Positions 1 through 10,683 of a DNA stretch of 64,000 nucleotides are shown one piece after another (the stretch's first letter is position 1; the number at the start of each line of letters is the position of its first letter). The translations under genes were made by a program, and so were the position numbers. This stretch comes from Muricea muricata. Lineage: Eukaryota; Cnidaria; Anthozoa; Malacalcyonacea; Plexauridae. The stretch is from positions 67,502,354 to 67,566,353 of the forward strand of contig OY979717.1 of the NCBI GenBank assembly GCA_963855995.1. Direction: 5' to 3'. The notes below the pieces were generated by a model. That model searched no databases, was not told where the DNA came from, and worked only from the letters and a program-made list of their open reading frames with translations.

Positions 1-690
1 TAGGTACTATGGGTTTTATAGGTACTATAGGTACTATAGGTTTTATAGGTACTATAGGTTTTATAGGTACTATAGGTTTTTTAGGTACTATAGGTTTTTT
101 AGGTACTATGGGTTTTATAGGTACTATAGGTACTATAGGTTTTATAGGTACTATAGGTTTTGTAGGTACTATAGGTTTTATAGGTGCTATAGGTTTTATA
201 GGTACTATAGGTTTTATAGGTACTATAGGTTTTTTAGGTACTATGGGTTTTATAGGTACTATAGGTACTATAGGTTTTATAGGTACTATAGGTTTCATAG
301 GTACTATAGGTTTTATAGGTACTATAGGTTTTATAGGTGCTATAGGTTTTATAGGTGCTATAGGTTTTATAGGTGCTATAGGTCTTATAGGTACTATAGG
401 TTTTATTGGTGCTATAGGTCTTATAGGTACTATAGGTTTTATAGGTACTATAGGTACTATAGGTTTTATAGGTACTATAGGTTTTATAGGTGCTATAGGT
501 TTTATAGGTGCTATAGGTTTTATAGGTACTATATGTTTTATAGGTGCTATAGGTCTTATAGGTACTATAGGTTTTATAGGTACTATAGGTTTTATAGGTA
601 CTATAGGTTTTATAGGTGCTATAGGTCTTATAGGTGCTATAGATTTTATTGGTACTCTAGGTACTATTGGAACAATAGGTTTTATAGCCA
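1..690. repeat. 9-bp minisatellite, left flank of palindrome
   Basis: This is a tandem array of 9-bp units alternating GGTACTATA and GGTTTTATA, with variants GGTGCTATA, GGTCTTATA and GGTTTTTTA. It is cut by the window start. It is the reverse-complement counterpart of the array beginning at about 6285, but unit order differs between the two sides, so the arrays have turned over independently since the arms were duplicated. Because 9 is a multiple of 3 and the units lack in-frame stops, long spurious reading frames run through it. Confidence 0.95.
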
Positions 691-875
691 ATATATTTGC
701 TAAATAGGTTAAGGTATTTGTTAAATAGGTTATTCCCCACTGATCAATACGCATACAGTCAACCTAGATCAATTAGTCTGCCTCGTTCCCAGAAAAGGCC
801 CTGGGGGCGAGGATGGTATACAATCAATTTATGGTAATAAGTCAGGTAATAAGTTGTATAGCTTGCTATAAAAAG

Positions 876-912
876 GGTATGTACTTCATCTTATGGGACT
901 GGAATGCATCCG
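876..912 (-). promoter_or_regulatory. Shared 37-bp motif, copy 1
   Basis: On the minus strand this reads CGGATGCATTCCAGTC followed by a stretch ending AAGTACATACC. It is the mirror copy of 6061-6097 and matches 10684-10720 at 34 of 37 positions. It sits between the unique flank and the tandem repeat. The role is unknown; a core promoter or a transposase-binding subterminal site are both possible. Confidence 0.6.
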
Positions 913-961
913 TGTGACCAGTGCTAATATATACAGTAGTGATATCTGTTTAGTAGTTATT

Positions 962-1250
962 GCCGTTATGGCGTCATTCCTGTTATTGGTGTTATTGCCG
1001 TTACTGGTGTTAATGGCGTTATTGGCGTTATTGCTGTTATTGGCGTTGTTGCCGTTATTGGTGTTGTTAGTGTTGTTGCCGTTATTGCTGTTATTGGTGT
1101 TATTGCCGTTATTAGTGTTATTGCTGTTATTGCCGTTATTGCTGTTATTGCCGTTCTTGGTGTTATTAGAGTTATTGCCGTTCTCGCTGTTATTGGCGTT
1201 ATTGCTGTTATTGGTGTTATTGCCGTTATTAGCGTTATTGCTGTTCGAAA
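962..1250. repeat. Second 9-bp minisatellite, left arm
   Basis: Tandem 9-bp units of the type GTTATTGCC / GTTATTGGT / GTTATTGCT (TAACGGCAA-like on the other strand), unrelated in sequence to the outer CCTATARWA array. It lies immediately upstream of the transposase side of the arm. Spurious frames through it read as leucine/valine-rich on one strand and Ile-Thr-Ala/Pro on the other. Confidence 0.93.
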
Positions 1251-1606
1251 TTTTCCGTGTTTACATCGAGTTATATCAACACGGCTCTTAGCCAATCAGT
1301 GTTCAGGATTTACAAATGCTATATTATAAAATTGTACAACGGGCTTGTAAATAAAATTGTATTGAGTCGAATTGCTCATTTGTTTTTACTGTACAACGGT
1401 CTTCAAGATGCTTCACTACATGCTTGTGCTGTCACAACTAATTACTCTTGCTAAGGGAGTGTATATTGATGAAAAAGCCGAGAATATCCTGCATCAATTG
1501 CTCGCAGAATATGAAAAGAATCCTGCTGATGGTAAATACGATAACATCATATTAACTTCGAAAAGTTTTTATTTGGTGCCCGATTAGTCATTTTACACTA
1601 CCATTA

Positions 1607-2863
1607 ATGTGTCCCATCCATAATGTGCAACTAGTTTGTAAAAAATGGCAATCCGTGCTTTCTAAAGAAAATTATTTAAATCCACGTATGGTATATGATA
1701 CTGGTGGAAATGTTGTATTCATTCAGAGATATTACGAATGTGCTTCGTCTGGAAGTTCAACGTGGCTGAAACACACCTTTCTTTCAGCATCAAAATCCAT
1801 TATGGATGCTATTCCACGAAATTTGGCAAATAAGCTCCCAATTATTTTACATTACAAAAGTGCATTGACACATGACCTGCTTGATAATCTCTGGACAAGC
1901 ATTGAAATAGGACAAAATTTTGTTAAAATTACCGAGCGCTTGGCATCGTTAAACTACCGCAATTTTCAGCGAAGAAAGTTAATTCTTGGAGAGCATACTA
2001 GTAATGCAGCTGACCTACAGTCGTTTTATGGAAATGTCTTATATTCTTTTCCTAGTAACGATAAACTGATGCACATATTCCTATGCCATTATGAAGAAAC
2101 TAAACACATTTTTCATGCTGAAATGCAGAAGTTGACTGGCACCGTAATGTCATTTGACCACACTTTTAAAGTCAGCAAGCATATCGGAATTGTAAGAAAT
2201 GACAATTCTTTTGTTAAACAATTTGATGGATGTTTTTTCGGGATGAATGGATATGGCGAGGTGGTTGCATGGCGTTTGACAAAGACAACGGGTTTTAAGG
2301 AAATAGAAGACTTATTGTTTGACTTAAAAGAACGAATGCTAAACAGCGGCATTAATTTGGAAGTTATAATTCTCGACGACTGTTGTAAAATGCGCAATAG
2401 CTATCAAAACGTTTTCGGCGGTAACGTAAAAATTAAACTTGATCTTTTTCACGCGTGTCAACGCGTTATACAAACATTAGATCATGATGGAATAAAAAAT
2501 CAATTTTCAAGAGAGTTCGGTTTGATATTTAGAGTGGATGGTGACGTTGGCGAAGAAAGAGAAATGACCACACCAGAGCCTGAAGTAATAATTGCAAATC
2601 TTGAGCAACTCCTTTGTCGTTGGCAAGGTCAACTCAATGCAAAAACGCTGAAATCGGTTGATGACCTTAGAAGGCACATAAATAAAGGATGCTTGTCAGG
2701 AATTTTGCCGGGGGAGGGAACAGAAACAAATGAGCGTTTACACCGACATTTGCGAAAGTCGCTGTTGGTTGGAGCTAATACAATTTCCCCTGAACTAGCT
2801 ATTGCATGCCTCACATTAGCATTATACGTATGGAATAACAGGAAAAAAGTGTCAAACACATAA
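1607..2863 (+). CDS. DDE-type transposase-like protein, left-arm copy
   Basis: A 418-codon frame with an ATG start and a predicted RNase-H-fold catalytic layout. Asp184 lies in MSFDHTFK, Asp257/258 in VIILDDCCKMRN, and Glu373/376 in GEGTETNERLHRHL, with a basic segment after it. A Cys/His pair near the N-terminus (MCPIH) and QLVCKKW suggest that an upstream metal-binding part is missing or spliced on; an upstream frame at 1372-1587 may be an exon. The frame ends at WNNRKKVSNT, but a -1 frame continues open past 2900, so the stop looks like a frameshift in an A-rich run. I recognise the D/D/E arrangement, not the superfamily (MULE-like or Kyakuja/Dileera/Zisupton-like are candidates). The right-arm copy at 4110-5366 encodes an identical protein. 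Confidence 0.7.
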   Translation: MCPIHNVQLVCKKWQSVLSKENYLNPRMVYDTGGNVVFIQRYYECASSGSSTWLKHTFLSASKSIMDAIPRNLANKLPIILHYKSALTHDLLDNLWTSIEIGQNFVKITERLASLNYRNFQRRKLILGEHTSNAADLQSFYGNVLYSFPSNDKLMHIFLCHYEETKHIFHAEMQKLTGTVMSFDHTFKVSKHIGIVRNDNSFVKQFDGCFFGMNGYGEVVAWRLTKTTGFKEIEDLLFDLKERMLNSGINLEVIILDDCCKMRNSYQNVFGGNVKIKLDLFHACQRVIQTLDHDGIKNQFSREFGLIFRVDGDVGEEREMTTPEPEVIIANLEQLLCRWQGQLNAKTLKSVDDLRRHINKGCLSGILPGEGTETNERLHRHLRKSLLVGANTISPELAIACLTLALYVWNNRKKVSNT

Positions 2864-3459
2864 AAAATCAGAGAGTTGTACCTATTATTCCAGCTGAATA
2901 TTCAGAAGATATTTCTAATAACTGCGCTTCTTCAACAGCCCTGCCGTTCAAAGTGAACAATGACGCGTCCAAAGAAATTCCACCACCTTTTGCAGATAAA
3001 ACCAAGGAAAGACTTGCCATGGGACCAACTGAACAAGATGCTGATCAGTGTGGTAACACCTTTCTGCACGTTACTGTTCTTGATGACTTGCTTAACAGCT
3101 CAACTGTGATGTATATCATCGAAAGAACTTTGCAACTGTACGAGACTGTTCAAAAGATAAACAATCAATGTGCAATACGTAGCTTGAATCTCCTTGACTT
3201 TCCCTTATTATCAGGTTTTAAAGAGCACGCCTCTCTAATACGATGCTCTGACTACGACAATATAAATAATTTAGATGTAGACAAATTTGCATCAGTTGAG
3301 GAGGGCAAAAACAAAGAAACCCTAAAAAGAAACTTAAACTCTTTCAATTTGGATGCTTATACGTATACATATATATATATATGCGCGGAGTCATCAGTAT
3401 CGCAGAGCTCTTCTGTTGAGAATGGAAATAACTTGTGCAGCTGGAGCGCAATACTGTGA
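2842..3459 (+). pseudogene. Frameshifted C-terminal part of transposase, left arm
   Basis: This is the -1 frame relative to 1607-2863. It is open from about 2842 without a stop and has no ATG near its start (the first possible start at 2953 is GTG), so it reads as a continuation of the same protein rather than a separate gene. It contains PPPFADKTKERLAMGP and a leucine-rich helical segment. After FNLD (3354) the sequence diverges from the right arm and runs into the palindrome spacer, so this copy is truncated by the inverted-duplication breakpoint at 3355. Confidence 0.55.
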
Positions 3460-3620
3460 AAACAGCAATTACCATCTCCGATCACAGTATCCACATATAT
3501 ATATGCGCGGAGTCATCAGTATCGCAGAGCTCTTCTGTTGAGAATGGAAATAACTTGTGCAGCTGGAGCGCAATACTGTGAAAACAGCAATTATACCATC
3601 TCCGATCACAGTATCCACAT
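3376..3620. repeat. 122-bp tandem duplication at palindrome centre
   Basis: Two direct copies start at ATGCGCGGAG (3381 and 3503) and end at the same CCACAT (3496 and 3620). They differ by a 2-bp indel in the CAATTA(TA)CCATC segment and are joined by (TA)n. The second copy runs into the right arm and is the antisense of the transposase continuation, so the first copy is an extra piece of that coding sequence in the loop. Confidence 0.85.
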
Positions 3621-4131
3621 CCAAATTGAAAGAGTTTAAGTTTCTTTTTAGGGTTTCTTTGTTTTTGCCCTCCTCAACTGATGCAAATTTGTCTACATCT
3701 AAATTATTTATATTGTCGTAGTCAGAGCATCGTATTAGAGAGGCGTGCTCTTTAAAACCTGATAATAAGGGAAAGTCAAGGAGATTCAAGCTACGTATTG
3801 CACATTGATTGTTTATCTTTTGAACAGTCTCGTACAGTTGCAAAGTTCTTTCGATGATATACATCACAGTTGAGCTGTTAAGCAAGTCATCAAGAACAGT
3901 AACGTGCAGAAAGGTGTTACCACACTGATCAGCATCTTGTTCAGTTGGTCCCATGGCAAGTCTTTCCTTGGTTTTATCTGCAAAAGGTGGTGGAATTTCT
4001 TTGGACGCGTCATTGTTCACTTTGAACGGCAGGGCTGTTGAAGAAGCGCAGTTATTAGAAATATCTTCTGAATATTCAGCTGGAATAATAGGTACAACTC
4101 TCTGATTTTTTATGTGTTTGACACTTTTTTC
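3469..4131 (-). pseudogene. Frameshifted C-terminal part of transposase, right arm
   Basis: Mirror of the left-arm continuation (the part up to 4020 is open from a GTG). It extends further than the left copy: after FNLD it reads DVDTVIGDGIIAVFTVLRS before ending in the (TA)n-rich loop. The V-I-G-D-G segment followed by aromatic and basic residues resembles the start of an OTU-type cysteine protease core (x-GDGxCxF), but the expected Cys is absent. That resemblance is weak. The frame is cut by the spacer. Confidence 0.5.
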
Positions 4132-5366
4132 CTGTTATTCCATACGTATAATGCTAATGTGAGGCATGCAATAGCTAGTTCAGGGGAAATTGTATTAGCT
4201 CCAACCAACAGCGACTTTCGCAAATGTCGGTGTAAACGCTCATTTGTTTCTGTTCCCTCCCCCGGCAAAATTCCTGACAAGCATCCTTTATTTATGTGCC
4301 TTCTAAGGTCATCAACCGATTTCAGCGTTTTTGCATTGAGTTGACCTTGCCAACGACAAAGGAGTTGCTCAAGATTTGCAATTATTACTTCAGGCTCTGG
4401 TGTGGTCATTTCTCTTTCTTCGCCAACGTCACCATCCACTCTAAATATCAAACCGAACTCTCTTGAAAATTGATTTTTTATTCCATCATGATCTAATGTT
4501 TGTATAACGCGTTGACACGCGTGAAAAAGATCAAGTTTAATTTTTACGTTACCGCCGAAAACGTTTTGATAGCTATTGCGCATTTTACAACAGTCGTCGA
4601 GAATTATAACTTCCAAATTAATGCCGCTGTTTAGCATTCGTTCTTTTAAGTCAAACAATAAGTCTTCTATTTCCTTAAAACCCGTTGTCTTTGTCAAACG
4701 CCATGCAACCACCTCGCCATATCCATTCATCCCGAAAAAACATCCATCAAATTGTTTAACAAAGGAATTGTCATTTCTTACAATTCCGATATGCTTGCTG
4801 ACTTTAAAAGTGTGGTCAAATGACATTACGGTGCCAGTCAACTTCTGCATTTCAGCATGAAAAATGTGTTTAGTTTCTTCATAATGGCATAGGAATATGT
4901 GCATCAGTTTATCGTTACTAGGAAAAGAATATAAGACATTTCCATAAAACGACTGTAGGTCAGCTGCATTACTAGTATGCTCTCCAAGAATTAACTTTCT
5001 TCGCTGAAAATTGCGGTAGTTTAACGATGCCAAGCGCTCGGTAATTTTAACAAAATTTTGTCCTATTTCAATGCTTGTCCAGAGATTATCAAGCAGGTCA
5101 TGTGTCAATGCACTTTTGTAATGTAAAATAATTGGGAGCTTATTTGCCAAATTTCGTGGAATAGCATCCATAATGGATTTTGATGCTGAAAGAAAGGTGT
5201 GTTTCAGCCACGTTGAACTTCCAGACGAAGCACATTCGTAATATCTCTGAATGAATACAACATTTCCACCAGTATCATATACCATACGTGGATTTAAATA
5301 ATTTTCTTTAGAAAGCACGGATTGCCATTTTTTACAAACTAGTTGCACATTATGGATGGGACACAT
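4110..5366 (-). CDS. DDE-type transposase-like protein, right-arm copy
   Basis: The encoded 418 aa are identical to the left-arm copy: Asp in SFDHTFK, Asp-Asp in ILDDCC, Glu in GTETNERLHR. The A-run frameshift after NNRKK is the same, so it predates the inverted duplication. The two genes are convergent, with 3' ends facing the spacer. Identical amino-acid sequence with only a few substitutions elsewhere in the arms means very recent duplication or conversion. Function as an active transposase is doubtful because of the shared frameshift, unless the stop after VSNT is the true end. Confidence 0.7.
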   Translation of the reverse strand: MCPIHNVQLVCKKWQSVLSKENYLNPRMVYDTGGNVVFIQRYYECASSGSSTWLKHTFLSASKSIMDAIPRNLANKLPIILHYKSALTHDLLDNLWTSIEIGQNFVKITERLASLNYRNFQRRKLILGEHTSNAADLQSFYGNVLYSFPSNDKLMHIFLCHYEETKHIFHAEMQKLTGTVMSFDHTFKVSKHIGIVRNDNSFVKQFDGCFFGMNGYGEVVAWRLTKTTGFKEIEDLLFDLKERMLNSGINLEVIILDDCCKMRNSYQNVFGGNVKIKLDLFHACQRVIQTLDHDGIKNQFSREFGLIFRVDGDVGEEREMTTPEPEVIIANLEQLLCRWQGQLNAKTLKSVDDLRRHINKGCLSGILPGEGTETNERLHRHLRKSLLVGANTISPELAIACLTLALYVWNNRKKVSNT

Positions 5367-5722
5367 TAATGGTAGTGTAAAATGACTAATCGGGCACCAA
5401 ATAAAAACTTTTCGAAGTTAATATGATGTTATCGTATTTACCATCAGCAGGATTCTTTTCATATTCTGCGAGCAATTGATGCAGGATATTCTCGGCTTTT
5501 TCATCAATATACACTCCCTTAGTAAGAGTAATTAGTTGTGACAGCACAAGCATGTAGTGAAGCATCTTGAAGCCCGTTGTACAGTAAAAACAAATGAGCA
5601 ATTCGACTCAATACAATTTTATTTACAAGCCCGTTGTACAATTTTATAATATAGCATTTGTAAATCCTGAACACTGATTGGCTAAGAGCCGTGTTGATAT
5701 AACTCGATGTAAACACGGAAAA

Positions 5723-6011
5723 TTTCGAACAGCAATAACGCTAATAACGGCAATAACACCAATAACAGCAATAACGCCAATAACAGCGAGAACGGCAATA
5801 ACTCTAATAACACCAAGAACGGCAATAACAGCAATAACGGCAATAACAGCAATAACACTAATAACGGCAATAACACCAATAACAGCAATAACGGCAACAA
5901 CACTAACAACACCAATAACGGCAACAACGCCAATAACAGCAATAACGCCAATAACGCCATTAACACCAGTAACGGCAATAACACCAATAACAGGAATGAC
6001 GCCATAACGGC
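5723..6011. repeat. Second 9-bp minisatellite, right arm
   Basis: AATAACGGC / AATAACACC / AATAACAGC 9-bp units, the exact mirror of 962-1250. It remains collinear with the left arm to the base, unlike the outer minisatellite. Confidence 0.93.
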
Positions 6012-6060
6012 AATAACTACTAAACAGATATCACTACTGTATATATTAGCACTGGTCACA

Positions 6061-6097
6061 CGGATGCATTCCAGTCCCATAAGATGAAGTACATACC
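6061..6097 (+). promoter_or_regulatory. Shared 37-bp motif, copy 2
   Basis: Plus-strand copy beginning CGGATGCATTCCAGTC and ending AAGTACATACC. It faces the outer minisatellite and points away from the minus-strand transposase gene. See also 876-912 and 10684-10720. Confidence 0.6.
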
Positions 6098-6284
6098 CTT
6101 TTTATAGCAAGCTATACAACTTATTACCTGACTTATTACCATAAATTGATTGTATACCATCCTCGCCCCCAGGGCCTTTTCTGGGAACGAGGCAGACTAA
6201 TTGATCTAGGTTGACTGTATGCGTATTGATCAGTGGGGATTAACCTATTTAACAAATACCTTAACCTATTTAGCAAATATATTG

Positions 6285-9200
6285 GCTATAAAACCTATTG
6301 TTCCAATAGTACCTAGAGTACCAATAAAATCTATAGCACCTATAAGACCTATAGCACCTATAAAACCTATAGTACCTATAAAACCTATAGTACCTATAAA
6401 ACCTATAGTACCTATAGTACCTAAAAAACCTATAGCACCTATAAAACCTATAGTACCTATAAAACCTATAGTACCTATAAAACCTATAGTACCTATAAAA
6501 CCTATAGTACCTATAAAACCTATAGTACCTATAAAACCTATAGTACCTATAAAACCTATAGTACCTATAAAACCTATAGTACCTATGAAACCTATAGTAC
6601 CTATAAAACCTATAGTACCTATAGTACCTATAAAACCTATAGTACCTATAAAACCTATAGTACCTATAGTACCTATAAAACCCATAGTACCTATAAAACC
6701 TATAGTACCTATAAAACCTATAGTACCTATAAAACCTATAGTACCTATACTACCTATAAAACCTATAGCACCTATAAAACCTATAGTACCTATGAAACCT
6801 ATAGTACCTATAAAACCTATAGTACCTATAGTACCTATAAAACCTATAGTACCTATAAAACCTATAGTACCTATAGTACCTATAAAACCTATAGTACCTT
6901 ATAAAACCTGTAGTACCTATAGTACCTATAAAACCTATAGTACCTATAAAACCTATAGTACCTATAAAACCTATAGTACCTATAAAACCTATAGTACCTA
7001 TAGTACCTATAGTACCTATAAAACCTATAATACCTATAAAACCTATAGTACCTATAAAACCTATAAAACCTATAGTACCTATAAAACCTATAGTAACTAT
7101 AGAACCTATAGTACCTATAGAACCTATAAAACCTATAGTACCTATAGTACCTATAAAACCCATAGTACCTATAAAACCTATAGTACCTATAAAACCTATA
7201 GTACCTATAAAACCTATAGTACCTATACTACCTATAAAACCTATAGTACCTATAAAACCTATAGTACCTATAAAACCTATAGTACCTATACTACCTATAA
7301 AACCTATAGCACCTATAAAACCTATAGTACCTATGAAACCTATAGTACCTATAAAACCTATAGTACCTATAGTACCTATAAAACCTATAGTACCTATAAA
7401 ACCTATAGTACCTATAGTACCTATAAAACCTATAGTACCTATAGTACCTATAGTACCTATAAAACCTATAGTACCTATAAAACCTATAGTACCTATAAAA
7501 CCTATAGTACCTATAGTACCTATAAAACCTATAGTACCTATAGAACCTATAGTACCTATAGAACCTATAAAACCTATAGTACCTATAGTACCTATAAAAC
7601 CCATAGTACCTATAAAACCTATAGTACCTATACTACCTATAAAACCTATAGCACCTATAAAACCTATAGTACCTATAAAACCTATAGTACCTATACTACC
7701 TATAAAACCTATAGCACCTATAAAACCTATAGTACCTATGAAACCTATAGTACCTATAAAACCTATAGTACCTATAGTACCTATAAAACCTATAGTACCT
7801 ATAAAACCTATAGTACCTATAGTACCTATAAAACCTATAGTACCTATAGTACCTATAGTACCTATAAAACCTATAGTACCTATAAAACCTATAGTACCTA
7901 TAAAACCTATAGTACCTATAGTACCTATAAAACCTATAGTACCTATAGAACCTATAGTACCTATAAAACCTATAGTACCTATAGTACCTATAAAACCCAT
8001 AGTACCTATAAAACCTATAGTACCTATAAAACCTATAGTACCTATAAAACCTATAGTACCTATACTACCTATAAAACCTATAGCACCTATAAAACCTATA
8101 GTACCTATGAAACCTATAGTACCTATAAAACCTATAGTACCTATAGTACCTATAAAACCTATAGTACCTATAAAACCTATAGTACCTATAGTACCTATAA
8201 AACCTATAGTACCTATAGTACCTATAAAACCTATAGTACCTATAGTACCTATGAAACCTATAGTACCTATAAAACCTATAGTACCTATAGTACCTATAAA
8301 ACCTATAGTACCTATAGTACCTATAAAACCTATAGTACCTATAAAACCTATAGTACCTATAGTACCTATAAAACCTATAGTACCTATAGTACCTATAAAA
8401 CCTATAGTACCTATAGAACCTATAGTACCTATAGAACCTATAAAACCTATAGTACCTATAGTACCTATAAAACCCATAGTACCTATAAAACCTATAGTAC
8501 CTATACTACCTATAAAACCTATAGCACCTATAAAACCTATAGTACCTATAAAACCTATAGTACCTATACTACCTATAAAACCTATAGCACCTATAAAACC
8601 TATAGTACCTATGAAACCTATAGTACCTATAAAACCTATAGTACCTATAGTACCTATAAAACCTATAGTACCTATAAAACCTATAGTACCTATAGTACCT
8701 ATAAAACCTATAGTACCTATAGTACCTATAGTACCTATAAAACCTATAGTACCTATAAAACCTATAGTACCTATAAAACCTATAGTACCTATAGTACCTA
8801 TAAAACCTATAGTACCTATAGAACCTATAGTACCTATAAAACCTATAGTACCTATAGTACCTATAAAACCCATAGTACCTATAAAACCTATAGTACCTAT
8901 AAAACCTATAGTACCTATAAAACCTATAGTACCTATACTACCTATAAAACCTATAGCACCTATAAAACCTATAGTACCTATGAAACCTATAGTACCTATA
9001 AAACCTATAGTACCTATAGTACCTATAAAACCTATAGTACCTATAAAACCTATAGTACCTATAGTACCTATAAAACCTATAGTACCTATAGTACCTATAA
9101 AACCTATAGTACCTATAGTACCTATGAAACCTATAGTACCTATAAAACCTATAGTACCTATAGTACCTATAAAACCTATAGTACCTATAGTACCTATAAA

Positions 9201-10600
9201 ACCTATAGTACCTATAAAACCTATAGTACCTATAGTACCTATAAAACCTATAGTACCTATAGTACCTATAAAACCTATAGTACCTATAGAACCTATAGTA
9301 CCTATAGAACCTATAAAACCTATAGTACCTATAGTACCTATAAAACCCATAGTACCTATAAAACCTATAGTACCTATAAAACCTATAGTACCTATAAAAC
9401 CTATAGTACCTATACTACCTATAAAACCTATAGCACCTATAAAACCTATAGTACCTATGAAACCTATAGTACCTATAGTACCTATGAAACCTATAGTACC
9501 TTATAAAACCTGTAGTACCTATAGTACCTATAAAACCTATAGTACCTATAAAACCTATAGTACCTATAAAACCTATAGTACCTATAAAACCTATAGTACC
9601 TATAGAACCTATAGTACCTATAGAACCTATAAAACCTATAGTACCTATAAAACCTATAGTACCTATAGTACCTATAAAACCTATAGTACCTATAAAACCT
9701 ATAAAACCTATAGTACCTATAGTACCTATAAAACCTATAGTACCTATAAAACCTATAGTACCTATAAAACCTATAGTACCTATAGAACCTATAGTACCTA
9801 TAAAACCTATAGTACCTATAGAACCTATAGTACCTATAGTACCTATAAAACCTATAGTACCTATAGTATCTATAGTACCTATAAAACCTATAGTACCTAT
9901 AAAACCTATAGTACCTATAAAACCTATAGTACCTATAGTACCTATAGTACCTATAGTACCTATAGTACCTATAGTACCTATAAAACCTATAGTACCTATA
10001 AAACCTATAGTACCTATAAAACCTATAGTACCTATAGAACCTATAGTACCTATAGAACCTATAAAACCTATAGTACCTATAAAACCTATAGTACCTATAA
10101 AACCTATAGCACCTATAAAACCTATAGTACCTATAAAACCTATAGTACCTGTAGCACCTATAAAACCTATACTACCTATAAAACCTATAGCACCTATAAA
10201 ACCTATAGTACCTATAAAACCTATAGTACCTATAAAACCTATAGAACCTATAAAACCTATAGTACCTATAAAACCTATAGTACCTATAAAACCTATAGCA
10301 CCTATAAAACCTATAAAACCTATAGCACCTATAAAACCTATAGTACCTATAGTACCTATAAAACCTATAGTACCTATAAAACCTATAGTACCTATAAAAC
10401 CTATAATACCTATAGAACCTATAAAACCTATAGTACCTATAAAACCTATAATACCTATAGAACCTATAAAACCTATAGTACCTATAAAACCTGTAGCACC
10501 TATAAACCTATAGTACCTATAGTACCTATAAAACCTATAGTACCTATAAAACCTATAGTACCTATAAAACCTATAATAATAGTACCTATAGAACCTATAG
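6285..10600. repeat. 4.3-kb 9-bp minisatellite with 873-bp higher-order repeat
   Basis: Tandem CCTATAGTA and CCTATAAAA units with minor variants (CCTATAGAA, CCTATAGCA, CCTATACTA, CCTATGAAA, CCCATAGTA). Landmark variants recur at fixed spacing: the paired CCTATAGAA block is at 7102, 7543, 8416 and 9289 (steps 441, 873, 873), and CCTATGAAA is at 7740/8613, 8109/8982 and 8253/9126 (all 873). An odd unit carrying an extra T followed by CTGTAGTACC occurs at about 6899 and again at about 9501. Translations in all open frames (Pro-Ile-Val, Lys-Thr-Tyr-Ser, Gly-Phe-Ile-Gly) follow from the period being divisible by 3, and I do not call them genes. Confidence 0.96.
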
Positions 10601-10683
10601 TGTGTATATTGGTTATGGTATTTATAGATACATCGTTTATTGACCTATGTGGACTGGCGCCTATATGTCATAGAATTGTAACG

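Larger units (their letters stand above)
1..6972. repeat. Large inverted repeat (palindrome) with transposase arms
   Basis: Positions x and 6973-x are complementary with no net indel from about 640 to 3355 and 6333 to 3618. The spacer is 3356-3617. I saw only a few substitutions between arms (near 730, 1399 and 1451), so the arms are recent or kept alike by gene conversion, and they are not literally one read folded back. Each arm holds, from outside in, a minisatellite, about 190 bp of unique sequence, a conserved 37-bp motif, a second 9-bp tandem repeat, a transposase-like ORF and its frameshifted continuation. Whether this is one composite transposon, a head-to-head insertion or a gene-conversion palindrome cannot be decided from one window. 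Confidence 0.93.

Noticed and set aside
1-690. Telomeric or CRISPR array
   Set aside because: The 9-bp units are not a known telomere repeat, the array is flanked by gene-bearing sequence, and there are no spacers. The genome is eukaryotic with introns.
893-1295. Leu/Val-rich protein and its antisense Ile-Thr-Ala frame
   Set aside because: Both are translations of the 9-bp minisatellite at 962-1250 (and its mirror at 5723-6011).
2953-3459. Separate gene downstream of the transposase
   Set aside because: The first possible start is GTG, and the frame is open further upstream into the transposase, so it is a frameshifted continuation.
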